Source: Microseira sp041929235 (GTDB taxonomy: Bacteria > Cyanobacteriota > Cyanobacteriia > Cyanobacteriales > Aerosakkonemataceae). Taken from it: a DNA stretch of 64,000 nucleotides. A model generated the notes under the pieces. That model was not told the DNA's origin. It saw nothing but the letters and a program-made list of their open reading frames with translations, and ran no database searches. Numbering within the stretch: the first letter of the stretch is position 1; each line of letters begins with the position of its first letter. Where the stretch lies: the NCBI RefSeq assembly GCF_041929235.1, contig NZ_JBHFNP010000277.1, forward strand, positions 1 through 64,000, in the 5' to 3' direction. Shown here one piece after another: positions 26,522-36,017 of the stretch. The translations under genes and the position numbers were made by a program.

Positions 26522-29500
26522 AAGCTTGGGTCATTTCGTCAAAGGTGGTTAAAGATTGGAGGACGTAACGGGAGTTTTGTGCCATTTGTTGGCGCAGGGA
26601 TTTATTATCTAGGAGGGAGGCGATCCCATTTGCCAATTCTGCCGCATTTCCTGGGGTGTAAAATATCCCGTTGATTCCAAGAAGGACTTGTTCTTTAATC
26701 CCGAATACGGGGGTGGTGATGATGGGTAGGTTATACGCCATTGCTTCTAAAATCACTCTGGGATAGCTTTCGATGCGGGAAGTGCAGACAAAGATATCGG
26801 CGGCTTGGTAATATCTGGCTGTATCTGCGGTTTCTGGTACGATTGTTAATCGCTGTTGTAAGGATGATGGTAGTTCTGCTGCTAATTTTGCCAGTTGGCG
26901 ACTGTAGTAATTTGGGCGATCGCCGACGATGAAGCAGCGAATGTTGGTATGGTGTTGTTTGGGTAGGTGGGAGAGGGCGCGAACTAGGTCTTGTTGTCCT
27001 TTGCGATCGCATACTGTCCCCAATAGCAAAATTACCACTTCTTCCGGTTCCACTCCCAAAGATTTTCTCGCATCTGATTTCGTCCACCCTGGCGCTGCTG
27101 CATCCAATCGTTCTATATCTAAACCGTTATGAATCACGGTAAAATTATGCTGAGTATTCAGCGGTAAATAACTCTCCCGCGTCGCATCGGCGACAAAAAC
27201 GATCTGGTAAGGATAAGCGAAGCATTCTAAGGCGCGGGATGCTATTTCTGCGCCGAAATGGTTGAAATATGTTTGCCAAGGTTCGCTTTCGTGCAAGTTC
27301 CAAACGCAAGGAATGCCGATTTTCTTGGCGCAATCTACCATGAAAAAGTTATTCAGGGTATTGGCATATATTAGATCGATATCGAGTTGCTTAATTTCTT
27401 CTCCCAGCTTTTCCAGTGCTTCGTCGTATGCACCTCGGGTATAAATATTCGCCAGGGGATGTTCCCGCACGATGACTTCAATTCCCTGCTGTTGGTATAC
27501 TTCTCGCAATGGTCCTTCATTGACGCAGAAAGCGATGGGTTTGATCGCTCCTTTTTTGGCAAGATTTACGGCAATTTCGTATTGATGCAGCGGCGCACCT
27601 GTGAAGTTTAAATCGTTGCTGCACATCAATATTTTTAGGGGTGTAAAGGCGGGTTTAACGAGTAGGGGCGGGTTTAACGAGATGTCTTGTGATTCGGCGA
27701 GTTGGTTGGTAAAACCCGCCCCTACAGGTAGGAAAATGCGTCGCGCTTGGATTTGTACCTGTTCGTTTTCTAAGGAAAGATGCGGACTGTAGAAGCAGTC
27801 TACTTTTTTTCCATACTTTTGCCGATAGTTTGCTCTTTCTTTGGGGTTATCGCTAAATCCTCTTGTACTCCCCTCGTAATGAATAAATTCTGCCGTGGTA
27901 CAATAAACGGAGCGATACCCTTTTTCTAACAATCGATAACCGTAATCTGCATCGTTGTAAGCGACGGCGAATTCTATCTCGTCAAATCCGCCTAATTCTA
28001 GGAATAACTGTCGCGGCGTCAGCAGACAAGCTGCGGTGACGGCGGAGTAATTTCGCGTCACTTTGGCGTAAGAAAGATATCCGCCATCGTCTTTATTTAT
28101 TAGTTTAAATGCATGTCCCGCTAACCCGTGATGCATCCCGTGAATTACGCCTGCATGTTGCACTCTACCATCGGGAAAAAGCAATCTCGCACCGACGGCG
28201 CCGACGCCTTCGATTTGCGCGTATCCTATCATTTGAGATAACCAATCTGGGGATATGACTTGGGTGTCGTTGTTGAGGAATAGCAGATAGTCGGTTTCGA
28301 CTTGTTCGGCGGCGCGGTTGTTAATGGCGGCGAAGTTGAATTTCCCATCGGGATTTTTCACTTTTAAGACGCGATGGGGAATTTGTTCTAGATATGCTAA
28401 GGTTTCCGCTTCGTCGCTTTCGTTGTCAACGACGAGGACTTGGTAATTTTGGTAGGTGGTTTTTTCCAGGGAAGTTAGGCAATTTTGCAGTAAGCTTACC
28501 TGGTTTTTGGTGGGAATAACAATTGCAACCGAGGGGCCGGTGTCTGGGAATTTATGGGAATATAATCCTAATCCCAATCTCAGCGCCCATTCGGGTTGAT
28601 AAGCGGTTCCTTTTATACCGCGTCGCTGCAATGCTTCTTGCACTGCTTTTTCTCCAGCGATGAAGCTTTTTGGTTTAGCAGCGCCGGTGATAGCGGTCGA
28701 TCCGGGTGTGGCGCGCCAGTGATAAAGGACTAAAGGTAAATGAGCGATTTTATTGGTTTTTTCGGTTACCCTTAACGCGAAGTCGTAATCTTGGGAACCT
28801 TCAAACCCGACTCGCATTCCGCCCAGGGTTTCAAATAAGTTTCGTTTGACGGCGCACAGGTGGCTAAAGTACATGTAGGAAAGTAGCAACTCTGGCGACC
28901 AATCGGGTTTAAATTGAGGTGCGTAGCGTTGTCCGTTAATGTCGATTTTGTCGTCGTCGGAATAAAGAAAGTCGGTTTCGGGATTTTCTGCTAAGTATAA
29001 GGCGACTTCCCCTAATGCATCGGGTGTGAGTTCGTCGTCGTGGTCTAAGAATACCAAATAGTCCCCGGTTGCTAAGCTGGCGGCGCTGTTGGTGGCGGCG
29101 CTGATGTTGCCGTTTTTTGGCAGATAAATAACGCGGATGCGGTTATCTTTGACCAACACCAACCACTTTTGTAAGGTTTTTGGGATGTCGGGGTTGGTGC
29201 TATAGTCGTCGGCGATGCAGAGTTCCCAGTTTTGGTAGACTTGGTTGGTGACGCTGGCGATCGCTCGCTCCAAAAACTCGACCGGCGTATTGTAAACTGG
29301 CATCACTACCGATATTTTCGCCAAGGTTCCCCGACAGGTATTTAACCGCGCCAGCAGATATGCTTCTGCTTTTTGATTCCACTGGTTAACCTGCAACCAA
29401 GCTGAGTATGGTTCTATGGGTTGAGGAATATTAAACCCAGGGGTCGCTAATTCTGTTTTTGACTGTTGTTCCCGATAAAGACTAATAATTTTTCCCACCA

Positions 29501-31466
29501 AGCGGGGTATTTCTCCCGGATTTGGTAGCAACCTTCCCCCAAGTCGGATGCGCCTTTCGTAGATTTTTTTCCTGACGACTTCTACAAATCTTGTCGCTGT
29601 CTGCAATTGGTTTTTCCAATTCCCAAGCGCCAAGTCTCGCCGCACAATTAAAGGTAGCGGTGCTTGAAATAATGCTACTTCTCCATTCTCCAAAGTTGCT
29701 TTGAGGAAAACTTGCCAATTTCCCGCCCCAATGGCGACGGTTGCTTCCCATCCGCTGGCGGCGCTATCTTTCCAATCTGGGTAAGCTTTCCCCACATCTG
29801 GACGGTAATTTCCATAGGCGCATTCAAAAGAAATATCGCCGATGCAAAGGACTAGCTGTTCAATTTTCTGCTGCGGATGGCAGCACCAACCTGAAAATAA
29901 TATAGTGCCACTTTTCTGTTCCCAATCTTTTGGCGCGTCAATTGCTGCTTCCAATGGTGAAATTACCAAGGAATAGGAGGCGAATCGTTGCCATTTTCCC
30001 GGTTCGGTTAACGCTTCTAGTACCAGGTTGTGGCGTCCGGAATTAAGAGAAACTGGAATAGCAAATCCGGATGCTTCTGCACCTTTAATTTCCCTATACG
30101 CGGCGGCGACATCTGACCGCGCCATGCCATAATTTCCTGGGAAAATTTGCTCTCCCACTCTGGCGCGGATGGTTTGGATGTGAGATTGGGTATTGCAGCA
30201 CCAACCGCATATTTGAAAATTCCCATTGGCGATATTCCAACTGGTGGGAAAGTCGATGGCAAATATAAAGGGTTTGATTAGGTAGCGCAGGCGGCGTTTT
30301 AATGCCAAGTATTTTTGTCGCAACTGCCATAATTTAGAATATTTCATGGCAGCAATTTCGCCTGCGAGTGCTGCGTTCTCAGTGCGGGTGTGAGATAATT
30401 CTACCTGTACGCTATTTAATTGATTCTGCGTACCATCTAATTGCCCTTGGGTTTTCCCCAATGTGGTTTCTAATTCCAGCAGTTTCGCCAAAGCTTCCTG
30501 CAATTTTATTTCCCTTTGGTCTAATTGCCCTTGGGTTTTCCCCAATGTGGTTTCTAATTCCAATACTTTAGCTTGAGACTCTTGAAATTGATCTTGCCAC
30601 TGCTTCAGTTCAGTCTGCAATCCTTTTCGCTTCTTTTCTAACAGGCGGATGGTTAACCAATCTTGAAACTCCCAAAGCACTGAAGATCTTTTGCCAAAAA
30701 TTGAGGGTTTTTCTACTAATCCCAGCGCTTTTGAGTTCAATTCTTGATAAATCTCCACCGCTTCTGGAAAGCATTTCTCTATTAAACTTGGTCGATGGGT
30801 TTGGTAAATTTTATCAACCAATAAAGACGGATCGAATATTTCTGTACCTGTTAATTTTAAATTAACCTTAAATTTTTCATTAATTCCTTGAACAAAAGCT
30901 AAGTAATCTTGGGCGATTGTATTGATATTAACTATGAGAGAATTTTTCGGATATTTTTCCGAAAATTCTAAAACTTTCTTGTTATAATGAATCCAGGCTA
31001 AAAGCGCTAACTGGGGTTTACTTAATAAAATTTCATCGGTTCCCCGGCGATAAAGTGAGTCAACGACTTCCCAAGGGGAACGATAGACGAAGATAAAATT
31101 AGCATTTGGCAATAATTTTATCCAAAAATCTAAGAACAGAGTGGTGCGCGGATCTTTCCATCCCCAAACAGGAATCTGGGAATTTTGGCGGATAATGTTT
31201 TGAGCTTTTTCTATAAAGGATTCGGCGACTGGAATTTCAGATTTGAGGGTAAAACCTTGTTGGTCAAGTTTATGCGATCGCAAGACCTCTTTGTGAAAAT
31301 CGACAAAATCAATATTCTCAAAATGACCTTTAATATTCCCGTCAGCAGCGCCTACTAAATTCTTGCCGATGTCCACTCCCACGCTTTGCAGGAGAGACGC
31401 TGTTAATGAAGTTCCGGATCGATGCATTCCGGCAATTGGGAAAATATACGATGTATCCTTATTCAC
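26481..31466 (-). CDS. Giant glycan-assembly protein: sulfotransferase-like, two GW modules, two GT2 and one GT4 domain
   Basis: A 1661-residue protein. Residues 5-240 are a sulfotransferase-like domain (PIAGMHRSGTSLTASLLQ, FVYRSPWEVVDSLYRR). Residues 270-395 are coiled coil with ETTLGKTQGQLD repeated. Residues 400-505 and 508-610 are two GW/RxDV/SG modules (GW at 421 and 526). Residues about 717-960 are a first GT2 domain (VVMPVYNTP, FLDHDDELTPDA), 978-1235 a second (IVIPTKNQ, FLNNDTQ), and 1278-1655 a GT4 domain (SRIESYPRVILEAMAYNLPII). The linker at about 1246-1274 is encoded by a dispersed palindrome. Such fusions probably build a multi-sugar chain on one scaffold. Confidence 0.85.
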   Translation of the reverse strand: MNKDTSYIFPIAGMHRSGTSLTASLLQSVGVDIGKNLVGAADGNIKGHFENIDFVDFHKEVLRSHKLDQQGFTLKSEIPVAESFIEKAQNIIRQNSQIPVWGWKDPRTTLFLDFWIKLLPNANFIFVYRSPWEVVDSLYRRGTDEILLSKPQLALLAWIHYNKKVLEFSEKYPKNSLIVNINTIAQDYLAFVQGINEKFKVNLKLTGTEIFDPSLLVDKIYQTHRPSLIEKCFPEAVEIYQELNSKALGLVEKPSIFGKRSSVLWEFQDWLTIRLLEKKRKGLQTELKQWQDQFQESQAKVLELETTLGKTQGQLDQREIKLQEALAKLLELETTLGKTQGQLDGTQNQLNSVQVELSHTRTENAALAGEIAAMKYSKLWQLRQKYLALKRRLRYLIKPFIFAIDFPTSWNIANGNFQICGWCCNTQSHIQTIRARVGEQIFPGNYGMARSDVAAAYREIKGAEASGFAIPVSLNSGRHNLVLEALTEPGKWQRFASYSLVISPLEAAIDAPKDWEQKSGTILFSGWCCHPQQKIEQLVLCIGDISFECAYGNYRPDVGKAYPDWKDSAASGWEATVAIGAGNWQVFLKATLENGEVALFQAPLPLIVRRDLALGNWKNQLQTATRFVEVVRKKIYERRIRLGGRLLPNPGEIPRLVGKIISLYREQQSKTELATPGFNIPQPIEPYSAWLQVNQWNQKAEAYLLARLNTCRGTLAKISVVMPVYNTPVEFLERAIASVTNQVYQNWELCIADDYSTNPDIPKTLQKWLVLVKDNRIRVIYLPKNGNISAATNSAASLATGDYLVFLDHDDELTPDALGEVALYLAENPETDFLYSDDDKIDINGQRYAPQFKPDWSPELLLSYMYFSHLCAVKRNLFETLGGMRVGFEGSQDYDFALRVTEKTNKIAHLPLVLYHWRATPGSTAITGAAKPKSFIAGEKAVQEALQRRGIKGTAYQPEWALRLGLGLYSHKFPDTGPSVAIVIPTKNQVSLLQNCLTSLEKTTYQNYQVLVVDNESDEAETLAYLEQIPHRVLKVKNPDGKFNFAAINNRAAEQVETDYLLFLNNDTQVISPDWLSQMIGYAQIEGVGAVGARLLFPDGRVQHAGVIHGMHHGLAGHAFKLINKDDGGYLSYAKVTRNYSAVTAACLLTPRQLFLELGGFDEIEFAVAYNDADYGYRLLEKGYRSVYCTTAEFIHYEGSTRGFSDNPKERANYRQKYGKKVDCFYSPHLSLENEQVQIQARRIFLPVGAGFTNQLAESQDISLNPPLLVKPAFTPLKILMCSNDLNFTGAPLHQYEIAVNLAKKGAIKPIAFCVNEGPLREVYQQQGIEVIVREHPLANIYTRGAYDEALEKLGEEIKQLDIDLIYANTLNNFFMVDCAKKIGIPCVWNLHESEPWQTYFNHFGAEIASRALECFAYPYQIVFVADATRESYLPLNTQHNFTVIHNGLDIERLDAAAPGWTKSDARKSLGVEPEEVVILLLGTVCDRKGQQDLVRALSHLPKQHHTNIRCFIVGDRPNYYSRQLAKLAAELPSSLQQRLTIVPETADTARYYQAADIFVCTSRIESYPRVILEAMAYNLPIITTPVFGIKEQVLLGINGIFYTPGNAAELANGIASLLDNKSLRQQMAQNSRYVLQSLTTFDEMTQAYAQIFREAYLSQK
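27662..27725. repeat. GTAGGGGCGGGTTT palindrome, copy B, inside a coding sequence
   Basis: Starts GTAGGGGCGGGTTTAACGA and ends GTAAAACCCGCCCCTAC (inverted repeat of 16-17 bases). A half copy (AGGCGGGTTTAACGA) sits immediately to its left. Read on the minus strand it encodes VGAGFT...LNPP in the GT2/GT4 linker, the same phase as copy A. Confidence 0.8.
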
Positions 31467-31472
31467 AGTCTA

Positions 31473-32459
31473 TTACCAATTAAAAGGCGCTTCAACTTCA
31501 GTGGCTCTGTCAACTCCTTCTGGAGTATAGTGGATGACAAACGATCTTCTGGTTAAGCTGGGATTCTTAATCCATCCTCCCCCGTGAATCAGCATTCCAT
31601 GCCAAAAAAGCGCTTTTCCTTTTTTATCAATAAATTCTTTTCTCTCGTATTTTTCTGCGACTTGGTTGACGCTATCGAGATAAGTGTGGAATGTTTCTTT
31701 GTTTGCTGTTCTCAGGTTATTTTGCGGGTAATTATCAAATTTTTCATACATTTTCTCTTTATGGGAACCTGGATAAAATACTAACGGACCGCTATCGGGC
31801 GAAATATCTTCGGCTGCTATCCACACGCCTAAAAGATAATTAACTGGGAAAATATGAAACACCGCCATGTCTTGATGTAAAAACTGTCCGCTTCCCCAGT
31901 GAAAGCTAATGCTGTATTTGGGTTGGGATTCTTTACCCAAAACCAAGCTGGCTAAATGGGCTAAAGTTGGACTGTAAAAAATTTGGCGCGCGTTTTCCGA
32001 AATTTTATATAACTCGTGGATTCTCCAATTTGAATTGTCGCGCATTTGTTCGCGGACGCTTTGATCGAGATCGAGAACTTCGGCGTGGGTGTAGTCTCTA
32101 CAACTATCCTTATCTAATCCTAGATTGTGGATTATTACTCCAGGAATTGGTTTGTCCGCATACCACAGGTTATCCAAATCTGCGATCATGGGATTGAGAA
32201 GGTTTTGATCTATTGCATCATCGACTACAAAATATCCCTCATCTATCCACTGCCGCAACCATTCGTATTCTTGAGATGATATTTCTTTAGACTTGTATTT
32301 GGCATCGAGTAATTTTTTAGCATTGGGGCGATCTAGCCAAGGCATATCTTGAGGTTGGATTGCCCATTTGCTTTCCTCAATTGCTTGGGCTGGTTCGGAA
32401 TTACTTAGTAACTGTTTAAACCTATGTTGTACGGATTTGATTGAGTTTAATAAATTCAT
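31473..32459 (-). CDS. Phytanoyl-CoA dioxygenase (PhyH) family oxygenase
   Basis: A 328-residue Fe(II)/2-oxoglutarate-type protein. The metal-binding HxD is in FLHQDMAVF, and the distal His in FWHGMLIHGGG; the Arg that binds 2-oxoglutarate is probably in SLTRRSFVIHY. I start at the ATG at 32459; a TTG eleven codons upstream (32492) is the alternative. It lies 6 bases before the giant glycosyltransferase gene and probably hydroxylates a sugar, lipid or other building block of the same product. The substrate cannot be read from sequence. Confidence 0.78.
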   Translation of the reverse strand: MNLLNSIKSVQHRFKQLLSNSEPAQAIEESKWAIQPQDMPWLDRPNAKKLLDAKYKSKEISSQEYEWLRQWIDEGYFVVDDAIDQNLLNPMIADLDNLWYADKPIPGVIIHNLGLDKDSCRDYTHAEVLDLDQSVREQMRDNSNWRIHELYKISENARQIFYSPTLAHLASLVLGKESQPKYSISFHWGSGQFLHQDMAVFHIFPVNYLLGVWIAAEDISPDSGPLVFYPGSHKEKMYEKFDNYPQNNLRTANKETFHTYLDSVNQVAEKYERKEFIDKKGKALFWHGMLIHGGGWIKNPSLTRRSFVIHYTPEGVDRATEVEAPFNW

Positions 32460-32531
32460 AAATCGTTGACAGATAGTTATGGATTTGTCCAAGGGAGCCT
32501 GCTGGCTGAAATTATATCATTATCTTGGCTG

Positions 32532-33656
32532 TTAGCAGAACATCGCTGCCAATTTATTTGCTGCTAGTACCCGTTCAAGTTCGCGGCTATTAATCGCTTT
32601 GACGATTAAAACATCATCGGGACGAATTGTATCTGTTTCCGAGTAACAAGTCCAGCCCGAACGGAGATCTGTAGTTTTGTTGCGATCGCAATCTGGAATA
32701 CAGCTTTGAACAAGCTTACCATTAACGATGATTTGAATTTGCTCAACTTTACTATCCCGATTAAAGTCTAATGCCCAACCTGCCAGATAAATTTTGCCGT
32801 CGGTGGTAATTTGGCAGGTTTCCAAACCTCCTTCAGGATGATGGCTAAAATTCAAACTAGAAAATTCTTGCACCGGATGCTTGACTGCGATGTAAATATC
32901 TTGATGCCTACAAAGCCCTTTTTCAATTCTGTAATAAGTAACTGCCGCACCCAGCTTTTCGGCCAAAACTTGACTAACAAATGCCTCGCTGACATAGGTG
33001 GTTCCGTAAAGTTGTCGATCGAGGGTTGTGTTTTCGCTTTCTGGTACAAAATAAAAACCCTCTGACTTTTGGGCCACATCAGCGGGTAAAAGCGTGAGAT
33101 CGTGAACGCTAAAAATCAAAATCCCTTGAGGTGAGAGTAAACTATAAAGCTTTTCCACCCAGTCGGCAAAGGTGTTTTTGGGAACGTGGCTGAAAAAAGA
33201 AGCCGCTAAAATACAATCAAACTTTCCTTCGCCAGGATAATCTTTTGGATAGTTTGTTGAAACAATGCCGTTGACATTAAACTGTTCGGTTTGGAATTTA
33301 ACAGCGTTGGCAGAAATATCAGAAACCCAAATTTGCTGCGGTGACAATTCCTGTAGCAAGTAGCGACTAAAACGTCCGTAGCCACAGGCAAAATCTAAAA
33401 AAGACGATACATTATTATCAAAGTTCTGAAATTGCCATTCAACAATTTGTTTGACGGCATCAAAGATGCGTTGACCTAGGGAGTAGTAGCGAATGCAAGC
33501 TGCCTGTTTATCGCCGTTTAAGTTTTTCAGGCTAAAGAGGTACATTTCGTCATCTGGGTGAATTGCCGTAGGGAATTTGTGAGGAAATTTCACCCTATCC
33601 TGAATAAAATTCTGGATAATTGGATTGGTTTTTAATGTTTCTAAGGTTGTTTCCAC
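32532..33656 (-). CDS. Class I methyltransferase with C-terminal GW/SGW module
   Basis: A 374-residue protein. SAM-binding motif I is SFLDFACGYGRFSRYLL (about 86-102), followed by QIWVSDISANAV and DCILAASFFSHVP. The C-terminal 95 residues form a beta-rich module with GWALDF (293) and SGW (333), related to modules in three other cluster proteins but with the RxDV landmark weak (DCDRNK). It sits between the Wzt-like ATPase and PhyH genes on the same strand. Likely methylates the glycan, possibly its terminal residue. Confidence 0.78.
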   Translation of the reverse strand: METTLETLKTNPIIQNFIQDRVKFPHKFPTAIHPDDEMYLFSLKNLNGDKQAACIRYYSLGQRIFDAVKQIVEWQFQNFDNNVSSFLDFACGYGRFSRYLLQELSPQQIWVSDISANAVKFQTEQFNVNGIVSTNYPKDYPGEGKFDCILAASFFSHVPKNTFADWVEKLYSLLSPQGILIFSVHDLTLLPADVAQKSEGFYFVPESENTTLDRQLYGTTYVSEAFVSQVLAEKLGAAVTYYRIEKGLCRHQDIYIAVKHPVQEFSSLNFSHHPEGGLETCQITTDGKIYLAGWALDFNRDSKVEQIQIIVNGKLVQSCIPDCDRNKTTDLRSGWTCYSETDTIRPDDVLIVKAINSRELERVLAANKLAAMFC

Positions 33657-33708
33657 AGGTTTTCCTCACATTTTCCACTCTCGAAGCTGTTTCTAAATTC
33701 TGATAAAT

Positions 33709-35109
33709 TTAGATGACTTTCATTTCTTGTTCTGGTTCGGCTTTCACCAAGTCGTAGGTAATTCTAATACTTGGTTCGATCAAAAAGTCAACTGCGCCGG
33801 TGCCGCAAGAGTCGGTTTCGGGTTTAACTCTGAACATCGCAGCATCGATACAACGGGCTAAGTAGGTAAAATCTCCATCGACGATGCCAGAAACTCCGGC
33901 ATTTAAAAAGTATAAACCGGGGTGAAGCAAACATTTAAACCGAAATTGCATTACTACCAAAGTTTCCGATTCGATCCGATCGATAGACTGAGATTGGGTG
34001 GCAAAAGATGCCCCGCCAATTTCTATTCCGCTGGGATTTTTAATTAGCATACCGAAACGAACTTTGTCAGCGGGTTTAGAGAAAATCACCGAGTAGGTGT
34101 AGATATATTCTCTGCGATTGATTAAGTGATTGACAACGGTTCCATCCAGGGTTGTAATGCGGGGGTCGATTATTTTGGCTCCCCTAGATTTATAAGAAAT
34201 GGTTGTACAAGGTATCATTTCTGGCTCGTAAAACTCGCGGATTTCTGGGAGTTTGATCGATTGATTTACAACAACTTTATTTTGTCCCTTAGTCCGGTTC
34301 AGCGGTAAAACATTATCGGGCTGGCTTGATTTATGTAGGGTGCAGATTTCTTCGCGAATTGCCTGAGCTTTGTCGGCGGGAGCGTAAATTAGTTCTTGGT
34401 ATTTGGCGATGACTAATTTGGGGCTATCGACGAGTAATAATTCTCCTCGATCCATTAATATAGCCGAGTCGCAAAGCGATACGACTGAGGTGGGAGAATG
34501 GGAAACAAACAGAATCGTGCCGCCTTTATCTTTAATAGCTTGAATGCGAGCAAAACATTTGCGTTGGAAAGCTTCATCTCCGACTGACAGGGCTTCGTCT
34601 ACGACTAAAATATCGGGATCGACGCTGGTAGCGACGGCAAAAGCTAAGCGGACAAACATCCCGCTGGAGTAGGTTTTGACGGGTTGGTCGATAAAATCGC
34701 CAATGTCTGCAAAGGCGGCGATCGCATCATACCTTGCTTCTATTTCTTGGTAACTTAACCCCAACAATTGACCGTTAAAAAATACATTTTGCCTGCCGGT
34801 GAATTCGGGATTAAAACCGCTCCCCAGTTCTAATAATGCCGCGATTCTGCCCTTAGCTTGCACCTCGCCGCTGGTAGGCGTGAGAGTTCCGGCAATAATT
34901 TGCAGGAGCGTACTTTTCCCCGACCCATTGCGTCCGACAATCCCAATAGTTTTTCCTTTGGGAATTTCTAAGCTAACATCGCGCAAAGCCCAAAATTCCT
35001 TGGCTTTAACTCTGCCAGGAAGTAATAATTCTTTCAAGCGATCTGCCGGATTTGCATAACGCTTAAAGCACTTGGAAACGTTGTTGATGGCAATTGCTAT
35101 CTCAGTCAT
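33709..35109 (-). CDS. Polysaccharide ABC transporter ATP-binding protein, Wzt type with C-terminal binding domain
   Basis: A 466-residue ATPase starting MTEIAIAINNVSKCFKRY. Visible are Walker A GRNGSGKST, the signature TYSSGMFVRLAFA, Walker B ILVVDEALSVGDEAF and a C-terminal beta-sandwich (about 295-455). In Wzt proteins that domain recognises the capped, often methylated, end of the O-polysaccharide and couples capping to export. The frame continues 18 codons upstream to a TTG overlapping the permease stop; I prefer the ATG. Partner of the permease at 35160. Confidence 0.88.
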   Translation of the reverse strand: MTEIAIAINNVSKCFKRYANPADRLKELLLPGRVKAKEFWALRDVSLEIPKGKTIGIVGRNGSGKSTLLQIIAGTLTPTSGEVQAKGRIAALLELGSGFNPEFTGRQNVFFNGQLLGLSYQEIEARYDAIAAFADIGDFIDQPVKTYSSGMFVRLAFAVATSVDPDILVVDEALSVGDEAFQRKCFARIQAIKDKGGTILFVSHSPTSVVSLCDSAILMDRGELLLVDSPKLVIAKYQELIYAPADKAQAIREEICTLHKSSQPDNVLPLNRTKGQNKVVVNQSIKLPEIREFYEPEMIPCTTISYKSRGAKIIDPRITTLDGTVVNHLINRREYIYTYSVIFSKPADKVRFGMLIKNPSGIEIGGASFATQSQSIDRIESETLVVMQFRFKCLLHPGLYFLNAGVSGIVDGDFTYLARCIDAAMFRVKPETDSCGTGAVDFLIEPSIRITYDLVKAEPEQEMKVI

Positions 35110-35159
35110 GGTACTGCTGAAAATAAACGGCTTTCTTTGAGAGTTAATCGATGACAAGT

Positions 35160-36017
35160 TCAAAGTACATCAGCAAATGCTTTCCGCAAGCGCTGATATA
35201 CCCAGAAACCTCCGTAACAGACAACGACAGAAACGAGGGAAACAATTCCCCATGCCTGCCCATGCCTGACTTCTCCGACTAAAATTAAGTCGCGATAAGT
35301 TTCGGCGATCGCTGCCATTGGGTTTAATACAAATACCCAACTTTGCCATTTTTCTGGAATCACCGAGGCGGGATAAACAAGTGGGGTGAGGTAGAACCAC
35401 AAATTGAGTAAAACCCCCAAAGTTTGAGGAACATCCCGCAGAAATACCGTTAACCCAGCTACCAGATAACTCAAGCCAATTGTTAGCAGCAACTGAGGCA
35501 ACCAAATCAGCGGTAGCAGCAATAGGGTAATTTTCACCGTCCCGGCGAGAAACCCTACCATTACAATCAACGCAATTAACCCGAAAGAGCTTTCCACAAA
35601 GGCGCTAAAAACCGGCACTAAAGGTAACAATGCAAGTGGAAATACTACCTTTTTTACCAAGTTAGTTTGGTTAATTACCGATACAGATGCTGCTACCAAG
35701 GCCATGGTAAAAGCATTCCAAGATAACAATCCGGCAAAAATCCACAAACCAAAGGTTAAGTTATTTGCTGGTAACCCTTGGAGGCTAAGTTTGACCTGCA
35801 AAACAATCGAAAAAACATAGGTGTAAATCAGCAATTGGGATAGCTGATTTAGCAAAGGCCACAAATTGCCCAACACCGAACCTTTATGTCGAGCTTCTAA
35901 ATCTCTTACTACCAATGTTTTCAGGAGGTCTAACTTCGCCACAAAAGGGTGCTGCACTTGATTAGAGTGACTCACCCTTTGGGTTTTTCTTTCAACTCCT
36001 TTGACCGATCTCAGCAA
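35160..36017 (-). CDS. Polysaccharide ABC transporter permease, Wzm type
   Basis: A 285-residue ABC-2 permease with about six membrane helices and the motifs RDLEARHKGSVLGNLWPLL and FYLTPLVYPASVIPE. It forms the lipid-linked glycan exporter with the adjacent ATPase. The start is a TTG at 36017, supported by GAGGAA eight bases before it; a GTG at 35972 is the alternative. It is the first gene of the run towards 23 kb. Confidence 0.88.
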   Translation of the reverse strand: MLRSVKGVERKTQRVSHSNQVQHPFVAKLDLLKTLVVRDLEARHKGSVLGNLWPLLNQLSQLLIYTYVFSIVLQVKLSLQGLPANNLTFGLWIFAGLLSWNAFTMALVAASVSVINQTNLVKKVVFPLALLPLVPVFSAFVESSFGLIALIVMVGFLAGTVKITLLLLPLIWLPQLLLTIGLSYLVAGLTVFLRDVPQTLGVLLNLWFYLTPLVYPASVIPEKWQSWVFVLNPMAAIAETYRDLILVGEVRHGQAWGIVSLVSVVVCYGGFWVYQRLRKAFADVL

